In this document: one piece after another, positions 1-8,614 of the stretch
How the letters are laid out: every line of letters starts with the position of its first letter
How positions within the stretch are numbered: position 1 is the first letter of the stretch
Virus record (IMG/VR): IMGVR_UViG_3300044701_002822
Location: 1-64,000 of that record
Source of the DNA: a virus
Strand: one strand, 5' to 3'
Length of the DNA stretch: 64,000 nucleotides
Made by a program: the position numbers and the translations under genes
The notes under the pieces: generated by a model
What the model was told of the DNA's origin: nothing
Databases searched by the model: none
Seen by the model: the letters and a program-made list of their open reading frames with translations, nothing else

Positions 1-594
1 ATTGTCCCAGTCACGTTCAAACCATTCAGGTACCATAACCATGTTGATAGTAACTTGAACATCGTGTTCTTGACATAGTATTAGTTTGTCTGCAAAGTCC
101 TGCATCTTTGCTGTTGTATCTAAATGCTCAGTATGCAAACTTGCTGTAATGCTTGCTCTGTGAAACGGCTTTGCATAATCTACGTATGTTTCAAACCATT
201 TCATAGGTCGAGAACAGTTTGATGTCATGTGTATGCTAGTATAATTGGTATTAGGCGTATCGTCTGCTAGATACTTTAGAATATCTAAGTAACCTGGATG
301 GAATGTAGGTTCACCTCCACTTAACGAAAAGTGGAAACTATTGAATCCATTGTCACGTGCTTGTCGTTTTATTTCGTCGATGGTTTTGAGACATAACTCT
401 GTAGGTCTATGATCTTTTTTGTCGGATCTTGCATATGGCCAACAGTAGCTACATCTGTAGTTGCAGAATCTGCCGAGGAGCCAAGATACAGTAAATATGT
501 CTCTATATAAGAGTGTCCGCTGTCCGACTTGAACAATTTCGTCAAACGGGATTTTGGTAAAATCATAGTTGCTCCATTTTAAATCTTCAGTCAT
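1..594 (-). CDS. Radical SAM protein, QueE-like short type (C-terminus cut by window edge)
   Basis: The first 198 residues are visible; the rest lies left of the window. The radical SAM cluster motif CxxxCxxC is at C44, C48 and C51 (CNYRCSYC), followed by the SAM-binding GGEP motif near residue 95. Enzymes of this family bind a 4Fe-4S cluster and cleave S-adenosylmethionine to a 5'-deoxyadenosyl radical; the substrate cannot be read from sequence. The order of motifs resembles the other short radical SAM proteins in this window (for example 37523-38410). The ATG at 594 is chosen because a sigma70-type promoter lies directly before it. Family assignment is firm; function is unknown. Confidence 0.88.
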   Translation of the reverse strand, partial: MTEDLKWSNYDFTKIPFDEIVQVGQRTLLYRDIFTVSWLLGRFCNYRCSYCWPYARSDKKDHRPTELCLKTIDEIKRQARDNGFNSFHFSLSGGEPTFHPGYLDILKYLADDTPNTNYTSIHMTSNCSRPMKWFETYVDYAKPFHRASITASLHTEHLDTTAKMQDFADKLILCQEHDVQVTINMVMVPEWFERDWDN

Positions 595-599
595 TTCTT

Positions 600-628
600 A
601 TTGTACTATATTTTTTTCTTTTTGTCAA
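600..628 (-). promoter_or_regulatory. Candidate sigma70 promoter for the radical SAM gene ending at 594
   Basis: On the minus strand TTGACA (628-623) is followed after exactly 17 bases by TACAAT (605-600). Only five bases separate the -10 box from the ATG at 594, so transcription would begin at or next to the start codon. The 595-642 gap holds nothing else recognisable apart from this promoter and an AT-rich run. Confidence 0.5.
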
Positions 629-642
629 AATTAATTTTAAAT

Positions 643-1719
643 TTATATATCTACTTGTAAGTTTTGTTCTGCTTCTCTTTTTACTATGCCGCAGGTTCTA
701 ATACAACGAGGAATAACATTGCTACTAGTCCAACTTTTTAAAAGATCTTTAAAAAACTGATGTGCTAAAACTTGACTCCACGATTGTTCTTTTAAATTTA
801 GCTGGCCAATAGGATACTTTAATTCTGCGTGTGACATAGTTTTAAAAGTTTCGTATTGGTCGCTAATATAACAACATGGAAAAACTTCCATTCTACTATT
901 GATATACATTTTTTGAGATTCTCGGTATATACATTCAATTTTCCAATCGGTGTTTGGCAACGGTTTATCTGCATATCTGAAATCTTCTAATGTATTAAAA
1001 TCGTTTTTATGATCTGTCTTCACCTGTTGTAAAAATTCAGTCATCTCTTTTAGACTAGGATGTCTATATTCAGGATCTAGTGGCGGTTCTAAATAGTGCG
1101 TAACATTACCTTCTGCATCTAACACAGGATATGGATTAAATCTGTCAAATCTCGGTGTACGTCTAAATCTAAAATTATCTACTCCTAATTCTTTTGCAAG
1201 TGCTTTACTGCTTTCCATTTCATGTTCGTTATGTTTAAACACAAGAAAGTCCCACCGTGTTCTTACAGGACTATCACAAACAATCTTTAGATGCTTCAGT
1301 ATTTTGTTTACATCAGTGTTTTGCCTATAAAGATGATTTGTTTCAATTCCATCAATACCAAAAGTAATTCTATCTCCACTGTCAAGGATGTCAACAAAAC
1401 GTTTCCACCAACTTTCAGTTTTAAGACTGCCATTGGTAAACATTTCAATCTGAGCACCGGCATCTTTTGCTGCTTTTACTGCTTCAAACACATTTTTTGC
1501 TGCAATAGGATCGCCGTGAGTTCCACAAAAATAAACAAATTTTAAGTTAGGTAGGTCTCTGAATGCTTTAGAAACATCAGTTAAATTCCATTCGGCAAGA
1601 CCCCTTCCGGGATTAGCCAGACCTCCAAATTGATTTCTATCGCACATAGGACATGCAGCATTGCACTTGTTTGTAATTTCAACGTGCAACTCACGTATAC
1701 TATCAGGTTCTAAAAACAT
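643..1719 (-). CDS. Radical SAM protein with C-terminal SPASM/twitch-like cluster domain
   Basis: 358 residues. The cluster motif is C19, C23, C26 (CNAACPMC). The usual GGEP is replaced by CGTHGDP at about residues 65-71, a signature shared with 9937, 12416 and 39389. The C-terminal third has a cysteine set (a single Cys near 263, a CC pair near 282, CxxxC near 340) typical of an auxiliary 4Fe-4S domain of the SPASM/twitch kind, as in enzymes that modify peptides or small molecules. The gene heads a minus-strand unit divergent from 1780, with AAGGT six bases before its ATG. Substrate unknown. Confidence 0.9.
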   Translation of the reverse strand: MFLEPDSIRELHVEITNKCNAACPMCDRNQFGGLANPGRGLAEWNLTDVSKAFRDLPNLKFVYFCGTHGDPIAAKNVFEAVKAAKDAGAQIEMFTNGSLKTESWWKRFVDILDSGDRITFGIDGIETNHLYRQNTDVNKILKHLKIVCDSPVRTRWDFLVFKHNEHEMESSKALAKELGVDNFRFRRTPRFDRFNPYPVLDAEGNVTHYLEPPLDPEYRHPSLKEMTEFLQQVKTDHKNDFNTLEDFRYADKPLPNTDWKIECIYRESQKMYINSRMEVFPCCYISDQYETFKTMSHAELKYPIGQLNLKEQSWSQVLAHQFFKDLLKSWTSSNVIPRCIRTCGIVKREAEQNLQVDI

Positions 1720-1725
1720 AAAACT

Positions 1726-1753
1726 ACCTTATAATAAATATAGTGTATTTAAC
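1726..1753 (-). promoter_or_regulatory. Late-type promoter variant and ribosome binding site for 643-1719
   Basis: The minus strand reads GTTAAATA (1753-1746), a variant of the T4-type late motif TATAAATA, then a 26-base leader containing AAGGT (1730-1726) six bases before the ATG. The same layout recurs upstream of the gene ending at 52617. Confidence 0.4.
1733..1740 (+). promoter_or_regulatory. Candidate late promoter for the 1780-7443 unit
   Basis: AATAAATA at 1733-1740 matches the T4-like late consensus except at its first base and lies 39 bases before the ATG at 1780. A purine-rich GAGAG before that ATG can serve as ribosome binding site, so this head has a normal leader. Confidence 0.4.
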
Positions 1754-1779
1754 AGTTAAAAAACTTACAGAGAGATTTT

Positions 1780-3294
1780 ATGACAGATATTGTGTTTTTA
1801 ACACTGCCGCGACTGGAACTTAGGGCACCTATAACAGCCCCTGCAATACTAAAGGCCATGGTAGAACAGCATGGGTTTAGTGCATTTTGTTATGACTTGA
1901 ATTTAGATCTTTGGCATAGTATTGACACAGAAAAGCACGGACATGTTTGGTTTGATACTGACTTAACTTTTAGATACGAAGATAAGTTTGAAGAATTTTG
2001 GAATGAACATATCGAGCCATGTGTTCCAAAATGGCTAGCAACTATACAAAGTAAAAATCCTAAATGGATAGGCATAACAATTTTTAGTCAGCGTAGCAAA
2101 TGGGTTACAATCCGCATTTGTAAAATGTTTAGAGAAAAGTTACCAAATGTAAAGATTGTTGTAGGCGGACCTTTTGCCGAGTTCACTGGCCCTAGCTTGT
2201 ACAAAAATAATCTAACCGATGCATATGTTATCGGCGAAGGTGAAGAAGCTATTGTTAATATATTAAACGGAAACCTAAACGCACCCGGTATAAATGGTAT
2301 TCCGCCTAGTCAAATAAATGACTTAGATACAATTCCTATTCCCGACTATAGCGATTTTCCAATGGACAAATATCCGAGTACTTGGTTTGACCCTAGAATA
2401 AAGGACAAAACCAAGATGGGCACTGAATTTGTTTACATAACTGGCAGCCGCGGCTGTGTACGCAAATGTACTTTTTGTGATATTCAAAGCGTATGGCCAA
2501 AATTTAGGTATCGCAGTGGTAAAAGTGTTGCAGAAGAAATGCAAACACAAAACAATGCTTATGGTAGTAAAAGATTTTTGTTTACAGACAGTTTGCTTAA
2601 TGGTAGTGTAAAGCAACTAAAAGATATTTGTACTACACTTATTGATTATAAAGACAAAGGTACAATGTCGCCTGTTCTGTGGCAAGGACAGTTTATAGCA
2701 CGACCAGAACATCAGATGAAAGAAGATGTTTACAGGTTAATGTATGAAGCAGGATTAAGATTTGTAAGTATCGGTGTAGAAAGTGGAAGCGAAAAGATAC
2801 GTGACGATATGCGTAAAATGTTCAACGATGAAGCTATGGACTTTACTTTTCGCATGTGTGCAAAATATAAAATAGAAATGGCATGGTTATTGCTTGTAGG
2901 CTATCCTACCGAAACTGAAGAAGAGTTCCAAAAAACTCTAGACATGTTGGAAAAATATAATTGGATTAATCAACAAGGGCTAATACGTAGTGTTGCACTT
3001 GGGCCAACGCTAGATATTGTTCCAGGATCTCCTTTGTGGAATAAACAGAAAGAACTCGGAATCACTTGGGACCAGAACGATCATTGGATATATAAAGATA
3101 ATACACGAGAAGTTAGAATACGTAGGTGGCTAACACTCAAAGAAAAATGTTTAGAACTAAACTACCCTATTGTTGAAAAAGCTACCGATCATTTACTAGC
3201 AGAGTTAGAAAAAATTACAGCACAAAAACAACAAACTGTACATATTTATGATCATTACAATGAAGGTGCAGGAGCGATGGGGCCAAGCGTATGA
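1780..3294 (+). CDS. B12-binding-domain radical SAM protein
   Basis: 504 residues. Residues 1-165 look like the Rossmann-type cobalamin-binding domain of B12-radical SAM proteins, ending in an IGEGEE stretch at 151-156 that is characteristic of this class. The radical SAM motif follows at C226, C230, C233 (CVRKCTFC). A conserved TDSLLNG segment downstream is shared with 55359-57485 (IDSLVNG), so the two are close relatives. Members usually methylate or rearrange unactivated carbons using cobalamin. It is the first gene of a plus-strand operon and overlaps 3291 by ATGA. The canonical DxHxxG cobalamin motif is not evident, so cobalamin use is uncertain. Confidence 0.88.
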   Translation: MTDIVFLTLPRLELRAPITAPAILKAMVEQHGFSAFCYDLNLDLWHSIDTEKHGHVWFDTDLTFRYEDKFEEFWNEHIEPCVPKWLATIQSKNPKWIGITIFSQRSKWVTIRICKMFREKLPNVKIVVGGPFAEFTGPSLYKNNLTDAYVIGEGEEAIVNILNGNLNAPGINGIPPSQINDLDTIPIPDYSDFPMDKYPSTWFDPRIKDKTKMGTEFVYITGSRGCVRKCTFCDIQSVWPKFRYRSGKSVAEEMQTQNNAYGSKRFLFTDSLLNGSVKQLKDICTTLIDYKDKGTMSPVLWQGQFIARPEHQMKEDVYRLMYEAGLRFVSIGVESGSEKIRDDMRKMFNDEAMDFTFRMCAKYKIEMAWLLLVGYPTETEEEFQKTLDMLEKYNWINQQGLIRSVALGPTLDIVPGSPLWNKQKELGITWDQNDHWIYKDNTREVRIRRWLTLKEKCLELNYPIVEKATDHLLAELEKITAQKQQTVHIYDHYNEGAGAMGPSV

Positions 3295-3920
3295 TAATAC
3301 CACAAAAATATAATATCGATGACCAGTTTAAAGATACACTCGAACAAATTCATCAATATGCTAAAAATATCAACAACGACGATGTAACTTTTGAACCAAA
3401 AATTAGGACAGGAAATACATTTAAAAGAGTACCAAAAGAACTTAAAAGTTTAGTAGAACAAATTCTATACAGTTTACCTGGTGCTGATTTGTTAGAATGG
3501 GAATTTGAAGTTTTTTGTTCTCGCAAACCTGTTACGCTACATAATGATAGAAATTATTATGAACATTTAGATAAACAGTGTCAGAGAGGTTTTATACTTC
3601 CATTAGAGTGGAAAGGGAAAACGCCCGGTACTTTAATATATGACAAATGGTATCCTGAAAAACTTGTTATCGGATATGACGAAATTAATGAAGCATTTAT
3701 ATTTAAAAAACTTGTAGGGCGTGAACAGATAGACGATCCTAATATTAATTTCAAAGTAGATGATTGTAATTTAATTGACGAATATATTTGGGAAAAGGGT
3801 ACCTGTTTAATATTTGACAGTAGTCAAATACATAGCAGTAGTGATTTTGTTATCGATAACGACAGTTACAAATTAAGTATCAACGCCTTGGGATACACAA
3901 TTGGAAAGAGAGAAGTATAA
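3291..3920 (+). CDS. Putative 2-oxoglutarate/Fe(II) oxygenase-like protein
   Basis: 209 residues. An HxD pair (VTLHND, about residues 82-84) and a distal histidine inside FDSSQIHSSS near residue 179 match the iron-binding facial triad of the double-stranded beta-helix oxygenases, with the usual beta-strand rich spacing. A clear 2-oxoglutarate-binding Arg/Lys is not obvious. It overlaps the B12 radical SAM gene by ATGA and the next gene by TAATG, so translation is coupled. The neighbouring 3920-4639 protein has the same triad layout and may be a paralogue. Substrate unknown. Confidence 0.6.
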   Translation: MIIPQKYNIDDQFKDTLEQIHQYAKNINNDDVTFEPKIRTGNTFKRVPKELKSLVEQILYSLPGADLLEWEFEVFCSRKPVTLHNDRNYYEHLDKQCQRGFILPLEWKGKTPGTLIYDKWYPEKLVIGYDEINEAFIFKKLVGREQIDDPNINFKVDDCNLIDEYIWEKGTCLIFDSSQIHSSSDFVIDNDSYKLSINALGYTIGKREV

Positions 3921-4639
3921 TGAACCAATCTACAATAATATTAGAAAATCATTTTAATTCTGAAGATTTGGAATATCTCCGTAAATTGAAAGCGATATGC
4001 AAAGAAGATCCTAACTCAATTAGATCAAGATTGTCTTTACAAAAAAGAAGTAACAAACTATATGTATGCAGTAATAAAACTATTGTAAATCACAATGATA
4101 TAGCAAAATGGATAAACGAGCGTTTGCCGTTTGAAAACAAAGACGAATACGAATTTCAATCCATTAACTTTTACGAAATACAAGTTCCTTTCGGCATGCA
4201 TTCAGATACTAGTGCTGACCAAAAATATTTTTATCAAGGCATAATACCGTTAGGCGTGGATCCTGCTGACAAGGATGCTTATACTCTTATTTTCGACCAA
4301 ACATCCGAAGAGAATGTAGAATGGATTCATCCTATATACGAAAAACCAGATGATTATAAACCGTTTTTTAATAAACCTGTTAGAGATCCATATTATTTTG
4401 ATAACTGGAAACCAGATTATAAACTTTCAGACGAGGATTGCAAAAAATGGTTTGGCAATCATTGGAAATATTGGCAAACTGCCTACGAAGGATTTACTGT
4501 ACACACCGAATACAAGTGGAACATAGGCGATTTATTTTTGTTTGATAGCAGACATATGCACTGTGCTACCGCTCTCGAAGAGAAAGGTATTAATTCAAAA
4601 GAAGGATTGCTTTTCATCCTAAAAAAGAAAGATGTGTAA
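3920..4639 (+). CDS. Putative 2-oxoglutarate/Fe(II) oxygenase-like protein
   Basis: 239 residues. HSD in the segment FGMHSD near residue 92 and the distal histidine in FDSRHMHCA near residue 214 form an HxD...H triad, preceded by the WxxGDLFLFD turn that commonly comes before the distal histidine in hydroxylases of this fold. The middle part has an insert of about 60 residues between strands. It sits second in the oxygenase pair and ends TAATG into the first QueC-like gene. Hydroxylation of a sugar, lipid or peptide is plausible; the sequence does not say which. Confidence 0.6.
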   Translation: MNQSTIILENHFNSEDLEYLRKLKAICKEDPNSIRSRLSLQKRSNKLYVCSNKTIVNHNDIAKWINERLPFENKDEYEFQSINFYEIQVPFGMHSDTSADQKYFYQGIIPLGVDPADKDAYTLIFDQTSEENVEWIHPIYEKPDDYKPFFNKPVRDPYYFDNWKPDYKLSDEDCKKWFGNHWKYWQTAYEGFTVHTEYKWNIGDLFLFDSRHMHCATALEEKGINSKEGLLFILKKKDV

Positions 4640-5466
4640 TGTTTAAACATTTAGATACGTTAACTTATATTACTAAATTAAATAGAACATATTCAACTGC
4701 TTCTGCAAATACAGGAGCAGGAGAATTATCAATAGTAAATTATTCCTATACAGATGTAGATAAAATTGAAATTGGTATACCATTAGGTGACAAACCTGTT
4801 GCAGTGTTTATATCCGGCGGGCCTGATAGTGCTATAACAACATATTTGGTAGTAAAAACAATCAAAGACTTAGGATTCAACAATCCTGTTTATCCGATTA
4901 CTACAGAGTTTATGGCAAGGCCGTATAATATAAGACATGCATGGAATGTATTAAATAAAATCGAAGAATTACTGGATTTTAAATTTGCACAGCATCTTAT
5001 ATTTCCTATGCCTAATCATGCATTAAAAATAAGCGACGAAGATAAAAAAGTAATAATGTCTAAAAATATAGACGAGTACTTTAATCGTTATCAAATTTAT
5101 ACATTGTTCAACGGATTAACTGCAAACCCACCAGATGATGCTATAGTGGATACAATTTATGCACAACGCCAAGCTGAACGTAATAGCGTTGATGCTGTAT
5201 TACAAAAACTAAAACAAAGTTATAATCAATATCCGTTGTTGTTTTCTCATAAACAAATAGCAGCATACTTTTTTGAAAAATTTGATTTACTAGAATCTCT
5301 ATTTCCATTAACAAGAAGTTGCGAAGCAGAACTCGAAGAATCACATTATTTTACTAAAACATGTTTCGAAATAAGACATGCTGAGCAGTTGTGTTGGTGG
5401 TGTCAAGAACGTAAATGGGGATTCAATCATTATCGTCCTGCTGATTTTATACAAAAGGTGAAATAA
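4639..5466 (+). CDS. QueC-like PP-loop ATPase, variant zinc site
   Basis: 275 residues. The PP-loop SGGPDS is at residues 59-64 within VAVFISGG. PP-loop enzymes adenylate a carboxylate or carbonyl; QueC turns 7-carboxy-7-deazaguanine into preQ0. The C-terminus carries the QueC-like pattern RSC ... CWWCQERKWGF. In QueC the zinc is held by one Cys plus CxxCxxC; here the first Cys of that triplet is a Glu (EQLCWWC) and another Cys (TKTC) lies upstream, so the site is altered. It is followed by a second QueC-like gene through TAATG. Likely a PP-loop ligase acting on a substrate other than the standard queuosine precursor. Confidence 0.78.
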   Translation: MFKHLDTLTYITKLNRTYSTASANTGAGELSIVNYSYTDVDKIEIGIPLGDKPVAVFISGGPDSAITTYLVVKTIKDLGFNNPVYPITTEFMARPYNIRHAWNVLNKIEELLDFKFAQHLIFPMPNHALKISDEDKKVIMSKNIDEYFNRYQIYTLFNGLTANPPDDAIVDTIYAQRQAERNSVDAVLQKLKQSYNQYPLLFSHKQIAAYFFEKFDLLESLFPLTRSCEAELEESHYFTKTCFEIRHAEQLCWWCQERKWGFNHYRPADFIQKVK

Positions 5467-6260
5467 TGCTTACAAGACAAATAGCAAATTCAAACGAAAC
5501 AGCTGAAATATACGCAGATATAGAAATCAAATTTACAGCCGACAGCGGATCTAGTACAATTGTTCCATTAGGAAAAGATTGGAACACAGTTGGCATACAA
5601 TTATCAGGCGGCTTAGACAGTGCTTTACTTTTATACCTAACTACAAAGGCTATACAAGAATCCGGATTTAATATTTGCATACAACCAATTAGTGTGTTTA
5701 TTCCTACTAAGGCAAAAAATATTGTTGCTACAGAAGCTATTATTAAAAAAGTTAAAGAATTAACTGGTGCCAATTTTATTAATGATGGATTAGTTTTCAA
5801 TATGTCGATTTCTGATACAAGCACTAATGATGGTAAAAAAGATAGATTTTTTGACTCTACTATTTTAAAACTGTTTGAAGATAGAGTAATAGATTTTGAA
5901 TATAACGGTAACACAAAAAATCCGCCGGAGCATATTAGAAAACACTTTCGTTATGATCAGTATAGACAAAAAAATAGAGACAATGCTGAATCTATATACA
6001 ATAATCCTTATGGTGCCAGTCCGCACTACAACATGGATAAAAAAGATATTGTAAATCTATATGTTAAACACAATCTTATAGAAGAACTAGCACCGTTAAC
6101 GCTTTCGTGTGACGAGGATGTCGATATAGTTTACGCAAACAAATTAAATGTACCATGCGGATCATGCTGGTGGTGTGAGGAACGCAAGTGGGGATTTAGT
6201 TCTAACAATGTAAAAGACCCTGCACCTATACTAACTTTTGAAGAATACAAGAATCTGTAA
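5466..6260 (+). CDS. QueC-like PP-loop ATPase
   Basis: 264 residues. The PP-loop SGGLDS is at 47-52, preceded by VPLGKDW, a lead-in also seen in the 34778 paralogue. The C-terminus has LSC ... CGSCWWCEERKWGF, which keeps all four cysteines expected for the QueC zinc site. Its closest partner is the gene directly upstream. One base separates its stop from the start of the twitch radical SAM gene at 6262. The canonical queuosine partners (QueD, FolE, QueF) are not seen in the window, so a direct preQ0 role is unproven. Confidence 0.8.
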   Translation: MLTRQIANSNETAEIYADIEIKFTADSGSSTIVPLGKDWNTVGIQLSGGLDSALLLYLTTKAIQESGFNICIQPISVFIPTKAKNIVATEAIIKKVKELTGANFINDGLVFNMSISDTSTNDGKKDRFFDSTILKLFEDRVIDFEYNGNTKNPPEHIRKHFRYDQYRQKNRDNAESIYNNPYGASPHYNMDKKDIVNLYVKHNLIEELAPLTLSCDEDVDIVYANKLNVPCGSCWWCEERKWGFSSNNVKDPAPILTFEEYKNL

Positions 6261-6261
6261 T

Positions 6262-7443
6262 ATGGACATACCCAGTAAAACATTTTGCAGTATGGCATGG
6301 GATCATCAATTTATCGATCCTACAGGCAGAGTAAAACCGTGTTGTAGATTTGCAGAAAAATACAGGCCCAATGAGAACAATCTTAAAGAAAAAACTTTGA
6401 GCGAAGTTTTTTACGGGGGCTGGATGAATGATGTTCGCGATAAAATGATGCGTGGCGAACAAGTAAACGGGTGTATTCGTTGCTACCAAGAAGAAGCCGC
6501 TGGCAAACGCAGTCTGCGTGAACGCTATCACGATAGCAAGGAGTTACCGATTGATCAGTTAGTTGATTTAGATAATCCAAAGATTAGATGGATCGAACTT
6601 GCTATTAGCAATGACTGTAACTTAGCATGTCGCATGTGTGACAGTCGCTATTCTTGGAAATGGTTCAAAGAAGAACAAGCTATATTTGGCACTACTTATA
6701 ATACTGTTGAAAAAAGTAAAAGTGATATATCAAATATCTATCCATTTATAAACGATCTTGTACATATTAAATTCACTGGTGGAGAACCGTTGATGACCAA
6801 GGATCAATGGGCATTAGTGGATAAAATGTTAGCCGAACGTGATTGCAGTGATATACTTTTAAATTATAGCACCAATTGTACTATTATGCCCAAAGACAAC
6901 TGGATAAAAAAATGGAGTAAATTTAAACAGGTAGAATTTGCTTTAAGCTTTGATAGTTCAAATAAAGACGAAAGTGAGTATATACGTTGGCCAGCAAAGT
7001 ATGAAACAACAGAAGCTGTTACTAAAAGGTTTTTAGAACTTAAACAAAGTCATGGATTTCACGTGTTTTTACGCAGCACAATTAGTTTGTTAAACGTTTG
7101 GCATATGCCAGAAAGTATGCAATGGTGGGCAGAGCATGACCAAGGAGTGCAGATTATGAATCCTACGCACTTGACTTATCCGGAAATCCTTTGTGTTACT
7201 GTATTACCGGCACACATTAAAAAACGTGTTACAGAAAAGTTTGACAATTATATTTTAAATTCAAGTAACGAAAAAATAAACAAAAGTCTTGAATATATAA
7301 GAAACTTTATGAATAGCAAGGATGATAGTTACTTATTGCCGCAACTAAAAACTTATTTAGAGGGCACTGACAAATATAGAGAGCAAGATTTTTTTAAGTC
7401 TTATCCTCAATTTTTAGATCTATTTTTTCACTTAGATAGTTAA
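6262..7443 (+). CDS. Twitch-domain radical SAM protein (N-terminal twitch type)
   Basis: 393 residues. The N-terminal cysteine domain has C9, C27-C28, C71 and C74 (CIRCYQEEAAG), the arrangement of the family called twitch domain-containing radical SAM protein, in which an auxiliary cluster domain precedes the barrel. The radical SAM motif is C119, C123, C126 (CNLACRMC) and GGEP follows. The ATG at 6262 is preferred over an upstream in-frame TTG because it lies just after the previous stop and starts right before the conserved FCSMAW block. It ends the plus-strand unit and its last 50 bases overlap the convergent gene 7394. Substrate unknown. Confidence 0.92.
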   Translation: MDIPSKTFCSMAWDHQFIDPTGRVKPCCRFAEKYRPNENNLKEKTLSEVFYGGWMNDVRDKMMRGEQVNGCIRCYQEEAAGKRSLRERYHDSKELPIDQLVDLDNPKIRWIELAISNDCNLACRMCDSRYSWKWFKEEQAIFGTTYNTVEKSKSDISNIYPFINDLVHIKFTGGEPLMTKDQWALVDKMLAERDCSDILLNYSTNCTIMPKDNWIKKWSKFKQVEFALSFDSSNKDESEYIRWPAKYETTEAVTKRFLELKQSHGFHVFLRSTISLLNVWHMPESMQWWAEHDQGVQIMNPTHLTYPEILCVTVLPAHIKKRVTEKFDNYILNSSNEKINKSLEYIRNFMNSKDDSYLLPQLKTYLEGTDKYREQDFFKSYPQFLDLFFHLDS

Positions 7444-8614
7444 AAAGTTCTGGAGTGACATCTTTAAAATGTATACCACGTTCAAGTGTAAAATAATTTA
7501 GTGCATCAACTGTTAAGGGTACTTTGTCAACTTTGGTTCCAATATGTTTTTTGAAATTGTTTAAATTAAAAATTACCTCATCTAAGTTTGCTATTACATC
7601 ATGTTTATCAGACATGTATTCAATACATTTGTCAATATAAACTAAAAACCTTTTGTCTAAGACATCAATAGATAATGCATCGGGTTGATATACAATGTTA
7701 GCACTTATGTAAACTCCATTTGTATTGTACTTTTTACACAAATCAATAAAAAATTTAAAATAAGATAATGTATCAACAATAGACACACAGTTTATAGACA
7801 TGTTTGTCGATATGGTAAAGCCTGCTGCAAACCATGTATTTAAATTATCAACATATTGTTTATAACTGCTTCCATGTCTTACATATTCGTAATTTTTTCC
7901 TGTGCTTTCTCCACTGACTGAGATGTACACATGTAGATTTTTATAAGTTTTTTTATAATCTCCGAGTTGCTTTATTATTTTTTGTAATAGATTAGTAGGA
8001 GTATTGCAATTTGTTTGCAGCCCTATTGTTAAACTTTTATCGTGGTTGGTATTCTTATAAAAGCTAGTAATACATAATTCTAAAAGATTTTTTTTATTAA
8101 CAGTAGTCAACATAGGCTCTCCTCCTAATAATACTATTTCAGTTATTTTATTATCAGGTTGTGTGTTTCCGACGCTAGTTATATAATCAAATATTTTTTC
8201 AGAATTATTATTTTTTATATTCGTGTTTTTATTTGAACAAGAAAAATTTGGGGGCGTGTGTTTTGTAGTTTTCAATTCTGCTAACCATTGACTGCTATAT
8301 TGTGCATTACAATAGATGCATTTACTATCACATGTATTATCAAAAAATAATTCTATTTTTTTATAGATATCAAGTTTGTAAAATTTATAGAATTCGTTTC
8401 CAAGTTGTCTCCAACTTTTGGCATTTGCCTTTTCAGTATCCCAACAGATATTGCATTCACGTATACGTCTACCTTTAGTTAAAGCTTTTTCTGCTTTTTT
8501 TAGTTCTTTGCTGCCTATCTGATTTATATGAGCCATTTTACAGCAAAGAGACTCTGTATTTTGTAAGTTGTCAAAAATTCTTTCAATGGAAGACCTTTTG
8601 CAGAAATTACTCAT
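7394..8614 (-). CDS. Divergent twitch-domain radical SAM protein
   Basis: 406 residues. The twitch cysteines C5, C24-C25, C54 and C57 are kept although the surrounding sequence is strongly diverged and lysine/asparagine rich. The radical SAM motif is C95, C99, C102 (CDSKCIYC), with LLGGEP later. The ATG at 8614 overlaps the upstream stop by eight bases, the same overlap seen at several other junctions, and places the first cysteine at residue 5 as in relatives; an earlier ATG would add an unconserved tail. Last gene of a ten-gene minus-strand operon; tail overlaps 6262-7443. Confidence 0.85.
   Translation of the reverse strand: MSNFCKRSSIERIFDNLQNTESLCCKMAHINQIGSKELKKAEKALTKGRRIRECNICWDTEKANAKSWRQLGNEFYKFYKLDIYKKIELFFDNTCDSKCIYCNAQYSSQWLAELKTTKHTPPNFSCSNKNTNIKNNNSEKIFDYITSVGNTQPDNKITEIVLLGGEPMLTTVNKKNLLELCITSFYKNTNHDKSLTIGLQTNCNTPTNLLQKIIKQLGDYKKTYKNLHVYISVSGESTGKNYEYVRHGSSYKQYVDNLNTWFAAGFTISTNMSINCVSIVDTLSYFKFFIDLCKKYNTNGVYISANIVYQPDALSIDVLDKRFLVYIDKCIEYMSDKHDVIANLDEVIFNLNNFKKHIGTKVDKVPLTVDALNYFTLERGIHFKDVTPELFNYLSEKIDLKIEDKT

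Noticed and set aside
369-566. Open frame inside the first radical SAM gene
   Set aside because: It shares the strand but not the reading frame of the cysteine-motif protein that runs from 594 to the edge; only the latter has conserved radical SAM motifs.
4639-6260. Complete queuosine or 7-deazaguanine DNA modification pathway
   Set aside because: QueC-like and radical SAM genes are present, but FolE, QueD, QueF, ArcS and DpdA-type genes are not recognisable in the window.
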